The notes under the pieces are model-generated. The model saw nothing but the letters and a program-made list of their open reading frames with translations. It ran no database searches and had not been told where the DNA came from. Positions 8,201 through 16,225 of a stretch of 37,432 bases of DNA are shown one piece after another. Positions within the stretch are counted from its first letter, which is position 1; every line of letters starts with the position of its first letter. The translations under genes and the position numbers were made by a program. This DNA is from Rhodanobacter sp. (lineage in GTDB: Bacteria; Pseudomonadota; Gammaproteobacteria; Xanthomonadales; Rhodanobacteraceae), in the NCBI GenBank assembly GCA_030148505.1, contig JASBTI010000018.1, forward strand, positions 1 to 37,432, in the 5' to 3' direction.

Positions 8201-10148
8201 CCATTTTCGCGCACTGGGTCGCGACAGTCAGTCCCAGGATTTCACCTGCGTTGGCGTGGGCGACATGTCCGGTGATGTTTTCGGCAACGGTATGCTGCTG
8301 TCGCGTCACATCCGCTTGCTGGCGGCTTTCGATCACCGCCATGTGTTTCTCGACCCGAACCCGGATGCAGAGCGCTCCTATGTCGAGCGCGAGCGGATGT
8401 TTAGATTGCCGCGCTCAAGCTGGGAGGACTACGACTCCTCGCTGATCTCGCCAGGCGGCGGTGTTTACCCGCGCAGTGCGAAGTCGATTCCGGTGTCGGC
8501 CGAAGTACGCGCGATACTCGGGCTGAAGGTCGAGGTAACTCAGTTGCCGCCGAGCGAGTTGCTCAGTGCGATTCTCAAGGCGCCGGTGGATCTGTTGTGG
8601 AATGGCGGTATCGGTACCTACGTCAAGGCCTCTAGCGAAACCCACGCCGATGTCGGCGACCGCGCCAACAACGCCTTGCGCGTCAATGGCGCGGAGTTGC
8701 GCTGCAAGGTGGTCGGTGAGGGGGGCAATCTGGGAATGACCCAGAAAGGACGTATCGAAGCTGCCCAGCATGGGGTGCTGTTGAATACCGACTTCATCGA
8801 CAACTCAGCCGGCGTGGATACCTCCGATCACGAGGTGAACATCAAGATCCTGCTCAATGATGCCGTGCAACGTGGCGAACTCGATGCCGATGCCCGCAAC
8901 CGGCAGTTGGCGGAGATGACCGATGAGGTAGGGCAGCTGGTGCTGTGGGACAACTACCGTCAGAACCAGGCGATCACCTTGATGGAACACCAGTCGATCA
9001 AGCGTCTGGGTTCGATGGCGCACTTCATCCGTACGCTGGAAGCTGAAGGATTGCTCGACCGCCAGGTGGAGAACCTGCCATCCGATGCCGAGCTGGATGA
9101 GCGCAAGAGCAAAGGGACGGGCCTGACGCGGCCGGAATTGTCGGTGCTGTTGTCGTACGACAAGATCAAGCTGTTCCAGCAATTGCTCGATTCGGATGTG
9201 CCGGAGGATCCGTACCTGTCCAAGGAGCTGATGCGCTACTTTCCCAAGCCGCTGCACCAGCGCTACAGCGAGCACATGCAGCGGCACCGGCTGAAGCGCG
9301 AAATCATCGCCACGGCGGTGACCAACTCCACCATCAACCGCATGGGCGCGACCTTCATGTTGCGCATGCATGAGGATACCGGGCAAACCCCGGCAGCGAT
9401 TGCCAAGGCGTATACCGCGGCGCGCGAGATTCTCGACGCACGTGAGCTGTGGGCGCAGATCGAGGCCCTGGACAGTCAGGTAGCCGAAAATACCCAGATC
9501 GATGCCGTCATGCAGATATGGGTGTTGCTGCGGCACATGACACGCTGGCTTCTCAATCGTCCCGGCGGCACGCTGGACATCGCTGCCAATGTCCAGCGCT
9601 ACCATGACCACGTCAGTGAACTGCGACAAGCACTGCCCGACGCGCTCACGCCGACCGGTAGAGGTGATTTCGAGTCCAGCCAGGAGAAATGGGAAGGGCT
9701 GGGGTTGCCTGCCGAGCTTGCGGTGCGCCTGGCCCGGCTGTCGGAGCTGCGTGCAGCCCTGGACATGGTCGAGGTGGCCCAGCAAAGCAGCCAGCCGATC
9801 GAAAAGGTCGCCAGCGTGTTCTATGAGCTGGGCGAGGCGCTGGATCTCGAATGGTTGCGCGATCAAATCGAGGCGTTGCCCGTAGAGGGGCAGTGGCATG
9901 CTCAGGCGCGTGGTTCGCTGCTGGACGAACTGAATCACCAGCATCGTGCCCTGGCGCTTCAGGTGCTGGCGATGACGGGGGCCAGCAAGGAGCTTTCACC
10001 CGTTCAGGTCTGGCTTCAGCGCGATGACGCCACGCTCAAGTACACCCGCTGCACCCTGGCCGAAATACTTACCCAGAATGCAGACTATCCGATTGCCTCC
10101 GTAGCGGTGCGTCGCTTGGCTCAGTTGGCGCAGGTACCCGTGAGCTGA
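5217..10148 (+). CDS. gdhB: NAD-dependent glutamate dehydrogenase, large (180-kDa) class
   Basis: Catabolic NAD-linked glutamate dehydrogenase (glutamate to 2-oxoglutarate and ammonia) of the Bac_GDH family, about 1640 residues, the typical length. An N-terminal ACT-like regulatory half ([21 protein letters not shown], then FLGYREYEV) precedes the catalytic part. The conserved [20 protein letters not shown] begins near residue 843, SKGGFFVKR near 878, the nucleotide-binding part follows ([16 protein letters not shown]), and the C-terminus is helical. The frame is open from an ATG at 5148, but those first 23 residues do not resemble the family. I place the start at 5217 ([14 protein letters not shown]); neither start has a strong Shine-Dalgarno, so the start is uncertain while the gene is not. 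It stands alone, with nadK following after 97 bases. Confidence 0.95.
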   Translation: [1643 protein letters not shown]

Positions 10149-10245
10149 GCGGGGATCAACGCGGCCCACAGAGGCGCTAGATCGAACATGGTTTTGTGGC
10201 CTGCTGCTGTTACCCTGATCTCACCTTGCCGTCGGGTTCTCATGC

Positions 10246-11007
10246 ATGCGTTTTGCCTTCGTTGCCAGCAATACTAGCATTGCCCAGGAGGCACGACGCA
10301 AGCTGGTGGATCGGTATGGGGATGTGCCACCCGAACGGGCCGAGTTGATCGTGGCGCTGGGTGGTGACGGCTTCATGTTGCGTACCTTGCATGCGCACCG
10401 GGAGCTGGAGGTTCCGGTATATGGCATGAAGCTGGGCCAGGTCGGGTTCCTGATGAACAAGTACCAGCTGGATACGCTGCCGGAACGCATCGCCCGGGCC
10501 CATACAGCGTCCTTGTTTCCGCTCCAGATGGAGGTCACCGACGTCCGCGGCGCGCGGCATGTGGCACTGGCGTTCAACGAGGTCTCATTGCTGCGCCAGA
10601 GCAATCAGGCGGCCCATCTCGAAGTTCAGCTCAACGATACGGTCAAGCTGGCGCGTCTGGTTTGCGATGGGCTGATGGTGGCTACTCCCGCCGGATCGAC
10701 CGCCTACAACCTGTCCGCGCACGGCCCGATCCTGCCGCTGGATGCGAACGTGCTGGCGTTGACGCCGATCAGTCCCTTTCGACCGCGCCGTTGGCGCGGG
10801 GCCATCCTCCCCCACCGCACCGAAGTTACCTTGCGGGTACTCGATCCGGACAAGCGACCGGTCAGCGCCACCGCCGATTTTCATGAAGTGCGGGATGTCC
10901 GCACCGTGGCAATCCATCAGTCCGGTGCGCATGGCGTATACCTGCTGTTCGACCCTGAGCACAACCTGGAGCAGCGCATCCTGGATGAACAGTTTGCCGC
11001 GGAATGA
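10246..11007 (+). CDS. nadK: NAD kinase (short form)
   Basis: Cytosolic enzyme phosphorylating NAD to NADP, 253 residues. It shows GGDG at residues 39-42 ([14 protein letters not shown]), the diphosphate-binding motif with the catalytic Asp41, then [36 protein letters not shown] and LTPISPF, all NAD-kinase signatures in the right order. It is shorter than E. coli NadK (292 residues) because the N-terminal extension is absent, as in the compact NadK forms of alphaproteobacteria and xanthomonads. The ATG at 10246 sets the frame; an overlapping ATG at 10242 is out of frame. It lies downstream of the NAD-dependent dehydrogenase in the same direction, but the 97-base gap does not prove an operon. 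Confidence 0.95.
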   Translation: MRFAFVASNTSIAQEARRKLVDRYGDVPPERAELIVALGGDGFMLRTLHAHRELEVPVYGMKLGQVGFLMNKYQLDTLPERIARAHTASLFPLQMEVTDVRGARHVALAFNEVSLLRQSNQAAHLEVQLNDTVKLARLVCDGLMVATPAGSTAYNLSAHGPILPLDANVLALTPISPFRPRRWRGAILPHRTEVTLRVLDPDKRPVSATADFHEVRDVRTVAIHQSGAHGVYLLFDPEHNLEQRILDEQFAAE

Positions 11008-11176
11008 TCGGCGGCGAGCGAGAGGCCTTGAGCGATTGCGGAAATGACTACGCCCCGTGGCTGGCGGCCCGGGCAGGTGGAAGGGAGCCTGTGGCCAGTG
11101 TCGCTTGATCGTCGACAGGCACAACGGGGCCAGCTTTGCTAGATTCACCACTATATTCCAGCCGACTCCCGTTCGC

Positions 11177-12112
11177 ATGACCGATCCCGTCGCCGAAGAC
11201 GCGCACGATCCTAACGCCGCCAGCGACAATCGGCTGGTGGTGGCGATTTCCTCGCGTGCATTGTTCGATCTGGGCGATAGTCACGCCTTGTTCGAGCGGG
11301 ACGGGCTCGACGCCTACCGCAGTTTCCAGATCGATCACGAGGACGAGATCCTCAAGCCAGGGGTGGCTTTCCCGCTGGTGCAGAAGCTGCTTGGCCTCAA
11401 TGCACTGGCCGGTGACGTGCCGCCGGTCGAGGTGATCCTGTTGTCACGCAACTCGGGCGATACCGGCCTGCGCATCTTCAACGCGATCCAGCACTATGGC
11501 CTGAAGATCAGCCGCGCGGCGTTTACTAGTGGCGCTCCTACCTCGGACTACATTGCACCGTTCCGCGCCGATCTGTTTCTCTCGGCCAATGCCGAGGACG
11601 TGGGCCGCGCCCTGGCGGCCGGAGTGGCGGCGGCGACGATCTTGCCAAGTACCGCCCCGCCCCGGGCCAGTGAGCAGTTGCGCATCGCCTTCGACGGCGA
11701 TGCGGTGCTGTTCGGCGATGAGGGTGAGCGAGTGTCACGCGAAGAAGGTCTGGAAGCCTTCCATCGCAGCGAGACCGAACACGCTGCCGAGCCGTTGTCG
11801 GTCGGCCCGTTTCGGGGGTTCCTCACCGCGCTGCACCGGCTGCAGACCGCCTTTCCGGCCGAGGATTCGCCAATCCGCACGGCGCTGGTCACGGCACGTT
11901 CCGCGCCCGCCCACAAACGGGTGATCCTCACCTTGCGCAAGTGGGGTGTACGTATCGACGAGGCCCTGTTCCTCGGCGGCCGTGACAAGGGGCCCTTTCT
12001 CGATGCATTTGGTGCCGACATCTTCTTCGACGACTCTCCGGCCAACGTGGAATCGGCGCGCAAGCATGTGGCCACCGGCCATGTACCGCACGGGGTGAGC
12101 AATAGCCCTTAG
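11177..12112 (+). CDS. Cytosolic 5'-nucleotidase (PF06189 family)
   Basis: Predicted nucleotidase related to eukaryotic cytosolic NT5C1, 311 residues, hydrolysing nucleoside monophosphates. Family blocks visible are LVVAISSRALFDL near the N-terminus, YRSFQIDHEDEILKPGVAFPLVQKLLGLN, VEVILLSRNSGDTGLRIFNAIQHYGL, and near the C-terminus TLRKWGVRIDEALFLGGRDKG and FGADIFFDDSP, the last matching the HAD-like acidic motif. The frame is open from a GTG at 11057, but the leading 40 residues look non-coding. The ATG at 11177 (MTDPVAEDAHDPN) fits family length, though its ribosome site is weak. With nadK just upstream, the pair suggests nucleotide/NAD metabolism, but co-transcription is inferred only from shared direction and a 169-base gap. 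Confidence 0.9.
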   Translation: MTDPVAEDAHDPNAASDNRLVVAISSRALFDLGDSHALFERDGLDAYRSFQIDHEDEILKPGVAFPLVQKLLGLNALAGDVPPVEVILLSRNSGDTGLRIFNAIQHYGLKISRAAFTSGAPTSDYIAPFRADLFLSANAEDVGRALAAGVAAATILPSTAPPRASEQLRIAFDGDAVLFGDEGERVSREEGLEAFHRSETEHAAEPLSVGPFRGFLTALHRLQTAFPAEDSPIRTALVTARSAPAHKRVILTLRKWGVRIDEALFLGGRDKGPFLDAFGADIFFDDSPANVESARKHVATGHVPHGVSNSP

Positions 12113-12167
12113 CAGCAGGCAGCACCCCGGGGAAATTTCACCACTCAGCCACATTTTCTTCGGTAGC

Positions 12168-12193
12168 GTCGAGCTCCCCGACCGGAGCTCGAC
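12168..12193 (+). promoter_or_regulatory. Hairpin masking the Shine-Dalgarno of the SDR gene
   Basis: A perfect 10-bp inverted repeat, GTCGAGCTCC (12168-12177) and GGAGCTCGAC (12184-12193), with a 6-nt loop, ends exactly one base before the ATG at 12194. The only Shine-Dalgarno candidate, GGAG at 12184-12187, is inside the 3' arm. Folding would therefore hide the ribosome site, as in RNA thermometers or other translational switches. Confidence 0.65.
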
Positions 12194-13177
12194 ATGGCGA
12201 CGACAAAGAAAAGCCACAAAACTTCCACCGCCGCGACGGTGCGCCGACAGCGTGAGGTTCAGAAGCGCCGTGATCGCAGCGACGAAAAAAAGAAGCCCTC
12301 CGGGCAAACCCGGGGGCGCCGTACGGTGGAGTCAGAGAATGCTCTGCCGCCACAACATCTGGCCAAGCCGGGGCTGGAAAGCGAGCTTGATCCCCGGCCA
12401 CAATTCATTGCCCCGACGTACGCGGGCAGTGGCAAGCTGAAGGGCATGACAGCGTTGATCACTGGCGGCGACTCGGGTATCGGCCGAGCCGTGGCCGTGT
12501 TGTTTGCCCGTGAGGGTGCCGACGTCGCTATCGTTTATCTGAGTGAGGACAGCGATGCCGAGGAAACTAAGGATTATGTCGAGGCCGAAGGGCGGCGCTG
12601 CTTGCTCATTCGTGGTGACGTGACCGAACCGACGTTTTGCCGCGAGGCGGTCGAGCAAACCGTGGAGCAATTCGGCAAGTTGTCCGTGCTGGTCAACAAT
12701 GCCGCATTTCAGGAGCACGCGGCGTCGATCGAAGAGATTTCCGACGACCATTTCGATCTGACCTTGCGCACCAACCTGTATGGCTACTTTCATATGGCAA
12801 AGGCCGCCTCGCCTCACCTCGGCAGTGGCGACTCGATTATCAATACCGGCTCGGAAACCGGCTTGTTCGGCAATGACAGGCTGCTGGATTACTCGATGAC
12901 CAAGGGTGGTATTCATGCCTTCACCAAGGCACTGGCGGCCAACTTGGTAAAACGTGGTATTAGGGTCAATGCGGTCGCACCGGGTCCAGTCTGGACCCCG
13001 CTCAATCCCGCGGACCAGTCGCCGGAGCGCATCAGTAAATTCGGCCAGTCCAGCGCCATGGGGCGACCTGCCCAACCCGAAGAAATTGCGCCGGCCTACG
13101 TGTTTTTGGCAGCCCCCTGTTGCTCCAGCTACATCTCGGGTGCGGTCTTGCCGGTTCTCGGCGGCCCCACCGGCTAA
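12194..13177 (+). CDS. SDR-family oxidoreductase with Lys/Arg-rich N-terminal extension
   Basis: NAD(P)-dependent short-chain dehydrogenase of the classical type, 327 residues. The Rossmann motif TGGDSGIGRA covers residues 90-99, NNAA lies near 168-171, and the catalytic Ser220, Tyr233 and Lys237 (YSMTK) are all present. Closest in style to the YghA/GsiB-associated group often called general-stress SDRs, whose substrate is poorly defined. The first 45 residues are strikingly basic (KKSHK, RRQR, KRRDR, EKKK) before the usual PGLESELDPRPQFIAPTYAGSGKL lead-in, and may bind nucleic acid or be disordered. A hairpin covers the ribosome site. The stop codon overlaps the next start (TAATG), suggesting coupling with a small membrane protein. 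Confidence 0.93.
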   Translation: MATTKKSHKTSTAATVRRQREVQKRRDRSDEKKKPSGQTRGRRTVESENALPPQHLAKPGLESELDPRPQFIAPTYAGSGKLKGMTALITGGDSGIGRAVAVLFAREGADVAIVYLSEDSDAEETKDYVEAEGRRCLLIRGDVTEPTFCREAVEQTVEQFGKLSVLVNNAAFQEHAASIEEISDDHFDLTLRTNLYGYFHMAKAASPHLGSGDSIINTGSETGLFGNDRLLDYSMTKGGIHAFTKALAANLVKRGIRVNAVAPGPVWTPLNPADQSPERISKFGQSSAMGRPAQPEEIAPAYVFLAAPCCSSYISGAVLPVLGGPTG

Positions 13178-13344
13178 TGGCACACAACGTTGCCATGCCG
13201 CGCAAACGAATATACGCGTTGTATTTGCTGATCGCTGCGCTGATCCTGATCATCGCCGTGGGTTTTTACCGGAGCGCGACACACACGGATACACCCGTTC
13301 GCCAAGACAGCGTGTCTGGCCGTGCTACCTCGCGCACTCCGTGA
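13177..13344 (+). CDS. Small single-span membrane protein (55 aa), unrecognised
   Basis: A 55-codon frame whose ATG shares one base with the SDR stop (TAATG). It contains a positively charged start (MPRKR at residues 7-11), a 20-residue hydrophobic stretch (IYALYLLIAALILIIAVGFY), then a polar tail. This is the layout of a membrane-anchored small protein, probably with the tail in the periplasm by the positive-inside rule. An internal ATG at 13195 (MPRKRIY) is an alternative start. I do not recognise a family. Coupled translation with the stress-type SDR is the best clue to expression. Similar tiny proteins occur widely and many have no known role. Confidence 0.6.
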   Translation: MAHNVAMPRKRIYALYLLIAALILIIAVGFYRSATHTDTPVRQDSVSGRATSRTP

Positions 13345-13392
13345 GATTTTTTCATGCTTTGTGTTCAGTCTGGCCTTCATCGGAAAGTTTCC

Positions 13393-13650
13393 ATGCCTGA
13401 TGCAGCGATCTCCTCATCCCCGCGCGGGGGTACGTCGTACGCAAATTCCTCGTCCGAGCTACCGGCAAGCTTGCCGGAACCGACGCCTTCGCCGCCGGCA
13501 CCTTCACCGCAGCCAGCACCTTCACCGCCGGTTCCGGCGCCGCAGCCGGCACCGCCTCCGGGGCGGGGACCCGAGAGGCCGCCACTGACCGACCCGGAAC
13601 CGCCACCGGACCCGATGGGCGATCCGCCGATCCCCCCAGTAACCTCGTGA
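13393..13650 (+). CDS. Proline-rich small protein (85 aa), unrecognised
   Basis: An 85-codon frame beginning MPDAAISSSPRGGTSYANSS, with GGAAAG 5 bases upstream of the ATG. Residues from about 25 onward are dominated by Pro-Ala/Pro-Ser/Pro-Glu repeats (PSPPAPSPQPAPSPPVPAPQ), giving a disordered, extended chain. The frame continues 39 bases further upstream to an ATG at 13354, but the ribosome site favours 13393. The opposite strand is also open (Gly-rich), which is expected for CCG-type repeats and is treated as a shadow. No signal peptide or domain is visible. It could be a real xanthomonad small protein or chance coding potential in repetitive GC-rich DNA. Confidence 0.45.
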   Translation: MPDAAISSSPRGGTSYANSSSELPASLPEPTPSPPAPSPQPAPSPPVPAPQPAPPPGRGPERPPLTDPEPPPDPMGDPPIPPVTS

Positions 13651-13738
13651 CAGGGGCGCGGTACTGCCGCAACGTTCGTGGCTTCAGCGGGGGCACCGCC
13701 TTGGGAGAGGGCTGGGGGATGGACGCAGTCGGCCGCCA

Positions 13739-14629
13739 TCATGGCACCGGATGCCCCTTGCTGGCGGTCCAGATGGCGTACCAGTCTTCAGCATCAAGCA
13801 CCACGTCGAGCGCCGCTGTCGCCTCGCGCAGGCCCTCGATGCGGCTGGTGCCGGTGATCGGATGGGGGCGCGACGGATGACGCAGAATCCATGCGTAAGC
13901 CAGCGTGGCCATGCTGATTTCCAGGCGCGCGGCAATGCTGCTCATTTCCGCCCGCAGTCGCAGCGCCTGTGCATCGTCGCCGCTGAATAGCCGGCCGCCG
14001 CCTAGCGGCGACCAGATCATCGGCCGTAGCCCAAGCTGCTGTGCCTGGTCGAGACTGCCATCGTCCAGCGCGTCCATCACCAAGGGCGACAATTCAAGCT
14101 GATTGGTGGCCAGCGGGTAGTGCTGGTGCAACAGGGCAAATTTGCCCGGGCGATGATTGGAGACTCCCCAGTGCGCTACCTTGCCCTCACGGGTCAAGGC
14201 CGCGAAGGTTTCCGCCAACGCGGCGGCATCCATCAGGTAGTCGGGGCGGTGGATCAGCACCAGATCCAGCTGCTCCGTATGCAGCTTGGTCAGGGATTGT
14301 TCCACCTGGGCGCGCACGTAGGCCGCCGTGGTGTCGTAGTGGTTGACGCGGTAAGGACGCTCGGCCGAACGCAGCCGGATACCGCACTTGGTCACCAGCT
14401 GCATCTTCGCGCGTAATGCCGGTGCTGCCTTGAGCGCTTCGCCAAACAGCGTCTCGGCGTGATAGTCGCCGTAGATATCCGCATGATCGAAGCTGCTGAT
14501 GCCCAGTTCCAGCGCTTGCTCGATCCAGCGAACGCGTGCGGATACATCGAGATTCCATGCCGTCAGTCGCCACAGCCCCGCGACCACGGGGGAGAGGGTA
14601 ATGGGCGTGGGAGGCGCAAGCTGGGCCAT
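13739..14629 (-). CDS. Aldo/keto reductase (YdhF-like)
   Basis: NADPH-dependent aldo/keto reductase, 296 residues, TIM-barrel type. The catalytic tetrad is visible: Asp48 and Tyr53 in FDHADIYGDY, Lys81 in VTKCGI, and His127 in LIHRPDYL. The C-terminal cofactor region includes HPITGTSRIEGLREA. The sequence resembles E. coli YdhF, an oxidoreductase of unknown physiological substrate. Start ATG at 14629. It is divergent from the photolyase, with 142 bases between the starts, and converges on the proline-rich ORF. Nothing in the context fixes its substrate. Confidence 0.93.
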   Translation of the reverse strand: MAQLAPPTPITLSPVVAGLWRLTAWNLDVSARVRWIEQALELGISSFDHADIYGDYHAETLFGEALKAAPALRAKMQLVTKCGIRLRSAERPYRVNHYDTTAAYVRAQVEQSLTKLHTEQLDLVLIHRPDYLMDAAALAETFAALTREGKVAHWGVSNHRPGKFALLHQHYPLATNQLELSPLVMDALDDGSLDQAQQLGLRPMIWSPLGGGRLFSGDDAQALRLRAEMSSIAARLEISMATLAYAWILRHPSRPHPITGTSRIEGLREATAALDVVLDAEDWYAIWTASKGHPVP

Positions 14630-14771
14630 GGGCGTTCCAGGTAGTTATCAGGGATGTGCGAAGCGGCGGTGCGACGGCATGGTTCGCGATCCGGCTATCG
14701 CCGTGAAAGTTTACCGCGACGTGGTCACCCAGGGTCTTGGGTTTGGACACCAAGCGTCTAGACTGACGCAC

Positions 14772-16190
14772 ATGAGTACCGCCATCGTCCTGTTTCGTCG
14801 CGACCTGCGACTCGCCGACAACCCGGCACTTACCGCCGCGTGCGACGCGCACGAGGGTATTGTGCCGCTGTATATCCATGACCTTCGTGGGTACGGTACC
14901 TGGCAGCCCGGCGCGGCCACGCGTTGGTGGCTGCATCATGCCCTGGCCGCGCTGCAACTTTCGCTGCGTCGACGTCGGGCGGATTTGCTGATCCGCCAGG
15001 GCGACAGCCTGCAGATTCTGGCTGATTTGGTGCGCGAGACTGGCGCAACGGCGGTTTACTGGAATCGCTTGTACGAACCGGCGGCGACGGCGTGCGATAC
15101 CGTGATCGAGGCGGCATTGCGTGAACAAGGTGTCGCGGTACACAGCAGCAACGCGGCGTTGTGGTGCGAACCGTGGCGGATCGCAACCGGGCAGGGAGCG
15201 CCTTATCGGGTGTTTACGCCGTACTGGCGCAAGCTGCGCGCACAGGTCGATGCGGTATCCCCGTTACCGGTGCCGCCGGCGCTGCGCTATGCGCCGTTCG
15301 GACCAGGCTTGCCTTTGCAGGCCCTAGGCCTGCTGCCACGCATAGCTTGGGACCGCGGACTGCGCCAGAGCTGGACGCCCGGTGAGTCGGGCGCGCAGGA
15401 GATGCTGGAGATCTTCGCGGACGACACTATCGGCGATTACATCCGTGCGCGTGACATACCGGCACGTCATGGCACCTCGCGGCTGTCGCCACACCTGCAT
15501 TTCGGCGAAATATCACCGCGACAGATTCACCACCAGCTGCTGTTGCGGGCGCAGGCGCTCGACGCCAGACGACGTCCGGACATCGAACCCTATCTGCGCG
15601 AACTGGGCTGGCGCGAGTTTGCCCACCATCTGCTGTATCACTTCCCGCAGACGCCCACGGAAAACTTCAATCCGCGTTTCGACGGATTCCGCTGGGCCGA
15701 GGTCGATGATGTATTGCTCGACGGCTGGCGACACGGTCGTACCGGCATTCCCCTGGTCGATGCCGGCATGCGCGAGTTGTGGCATACCGGCTGGATGCAC
15801 AACCGCGCACGCATGGTCGTGGCGAGCTTTCTGACCAAGAATCTGCGCCAGCACTGGCGTCACGGCGCGGATTGGTTCTGGGACACGCTGGTGGATGCGG
15901 ATCTGGCCAGCAATACGCTGGGCTGGCAATGGGTGGCAGGTTGCGGGGCCGACGCGGCACCGTACTTCCGGGTATTCAACCCGCTGACCCAGGCGAAGAA
16001 GTTCGATCCGCAGGGGGATTATTTGCGGCGCTGGTTACCCGAGCTGGCCGGCGTGCCCTTGTCCTTGCTGCATGAACCTTGGAAAGATGTCGGCGTGATG
16101 CGACGCAGCGGCTACCCAGCACCGCTGGTCGATCTGGCCGCGTCGCGATGGCAGGCGCTGGGCGCATACCAGCAGTTGCGCGACGCCTGA
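14772..16190 (+). CDS. phrB: Deoxyribodipyrimidine photolyase (class I)
   Basis: Light-driven repair enzyme splitting cyclobutane pyrimidine dimers with FAD and an antenna chromophore, 472 residues. The N-terminal photolyase domain starts MSTAIVLFRRDLRLADNPAL. The FAD-binding domain carries the lesion/FAD signatures ARHGTSRLSPHLHFGEISPR, LRELGWREFAHHLLYHFP, LWHTGWMHNRARMVVASFLTK and LGWQWVAGCGADAAPYFRVF. Although the frame is open from 14499, the ATG at 14772 fits the family N-terminus exactly. It stands as a single gene divergent from the aldo/keto reductase and converging on the antiporter gene 35 bases away. Confidence 0.96.
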   Translation: MSTAIVLFRRDLRLADNPALTAACDAHEGIVPLYIHDLRGYGTWQPGAATRWWLHHALAALQLSLRRRRADLLIRQGDSLQILADLVRETGATAVYWNRLYEPAATACDTVIEAALREQGVAVHSSNAALWCEPWRIATGQGAPYRVFTPYWRKLRAQVDAVSPLPVPPALRYAPFGPGLPLQALGLLPRIAWDRGLRQSWTPGESGAQEMLEIFADDTIGDYIRARDIPARHGTSRLSPHLHFGEISPRQIHHQLLLRAQALDARRRPDIEPYLRELGWREFAHHLLYHFPQTPTENFNPRFDGFRWAEVDDVLLDGWRHGRTGIPLVDAGMRELWHTGWMHNRARMVVASFLTKNLRQHWRHGADWFWDTLVDADLASNTLGWQWVAGCGADAAPYFRVFNPLTQAKKFDPQGDYLRRWLPELAGVPLSLLHEPWKDVGVMRRSGYPAPLVDLAASRWQALGAYQQLRDA

Positions 16191-16225
16191 ATGCCGCCGG
16201 TATCGGCAAGCCGCCGGGCCGGTGA

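Noticed and set aside
13377..13742. Open minus-strand frame with Gly-rich product opposite the proline-rich ORF
   Set aside because: GC-rich Pro codons read as Gly on the other strand; no ribosome site or domain, so it is treated as a shadow.
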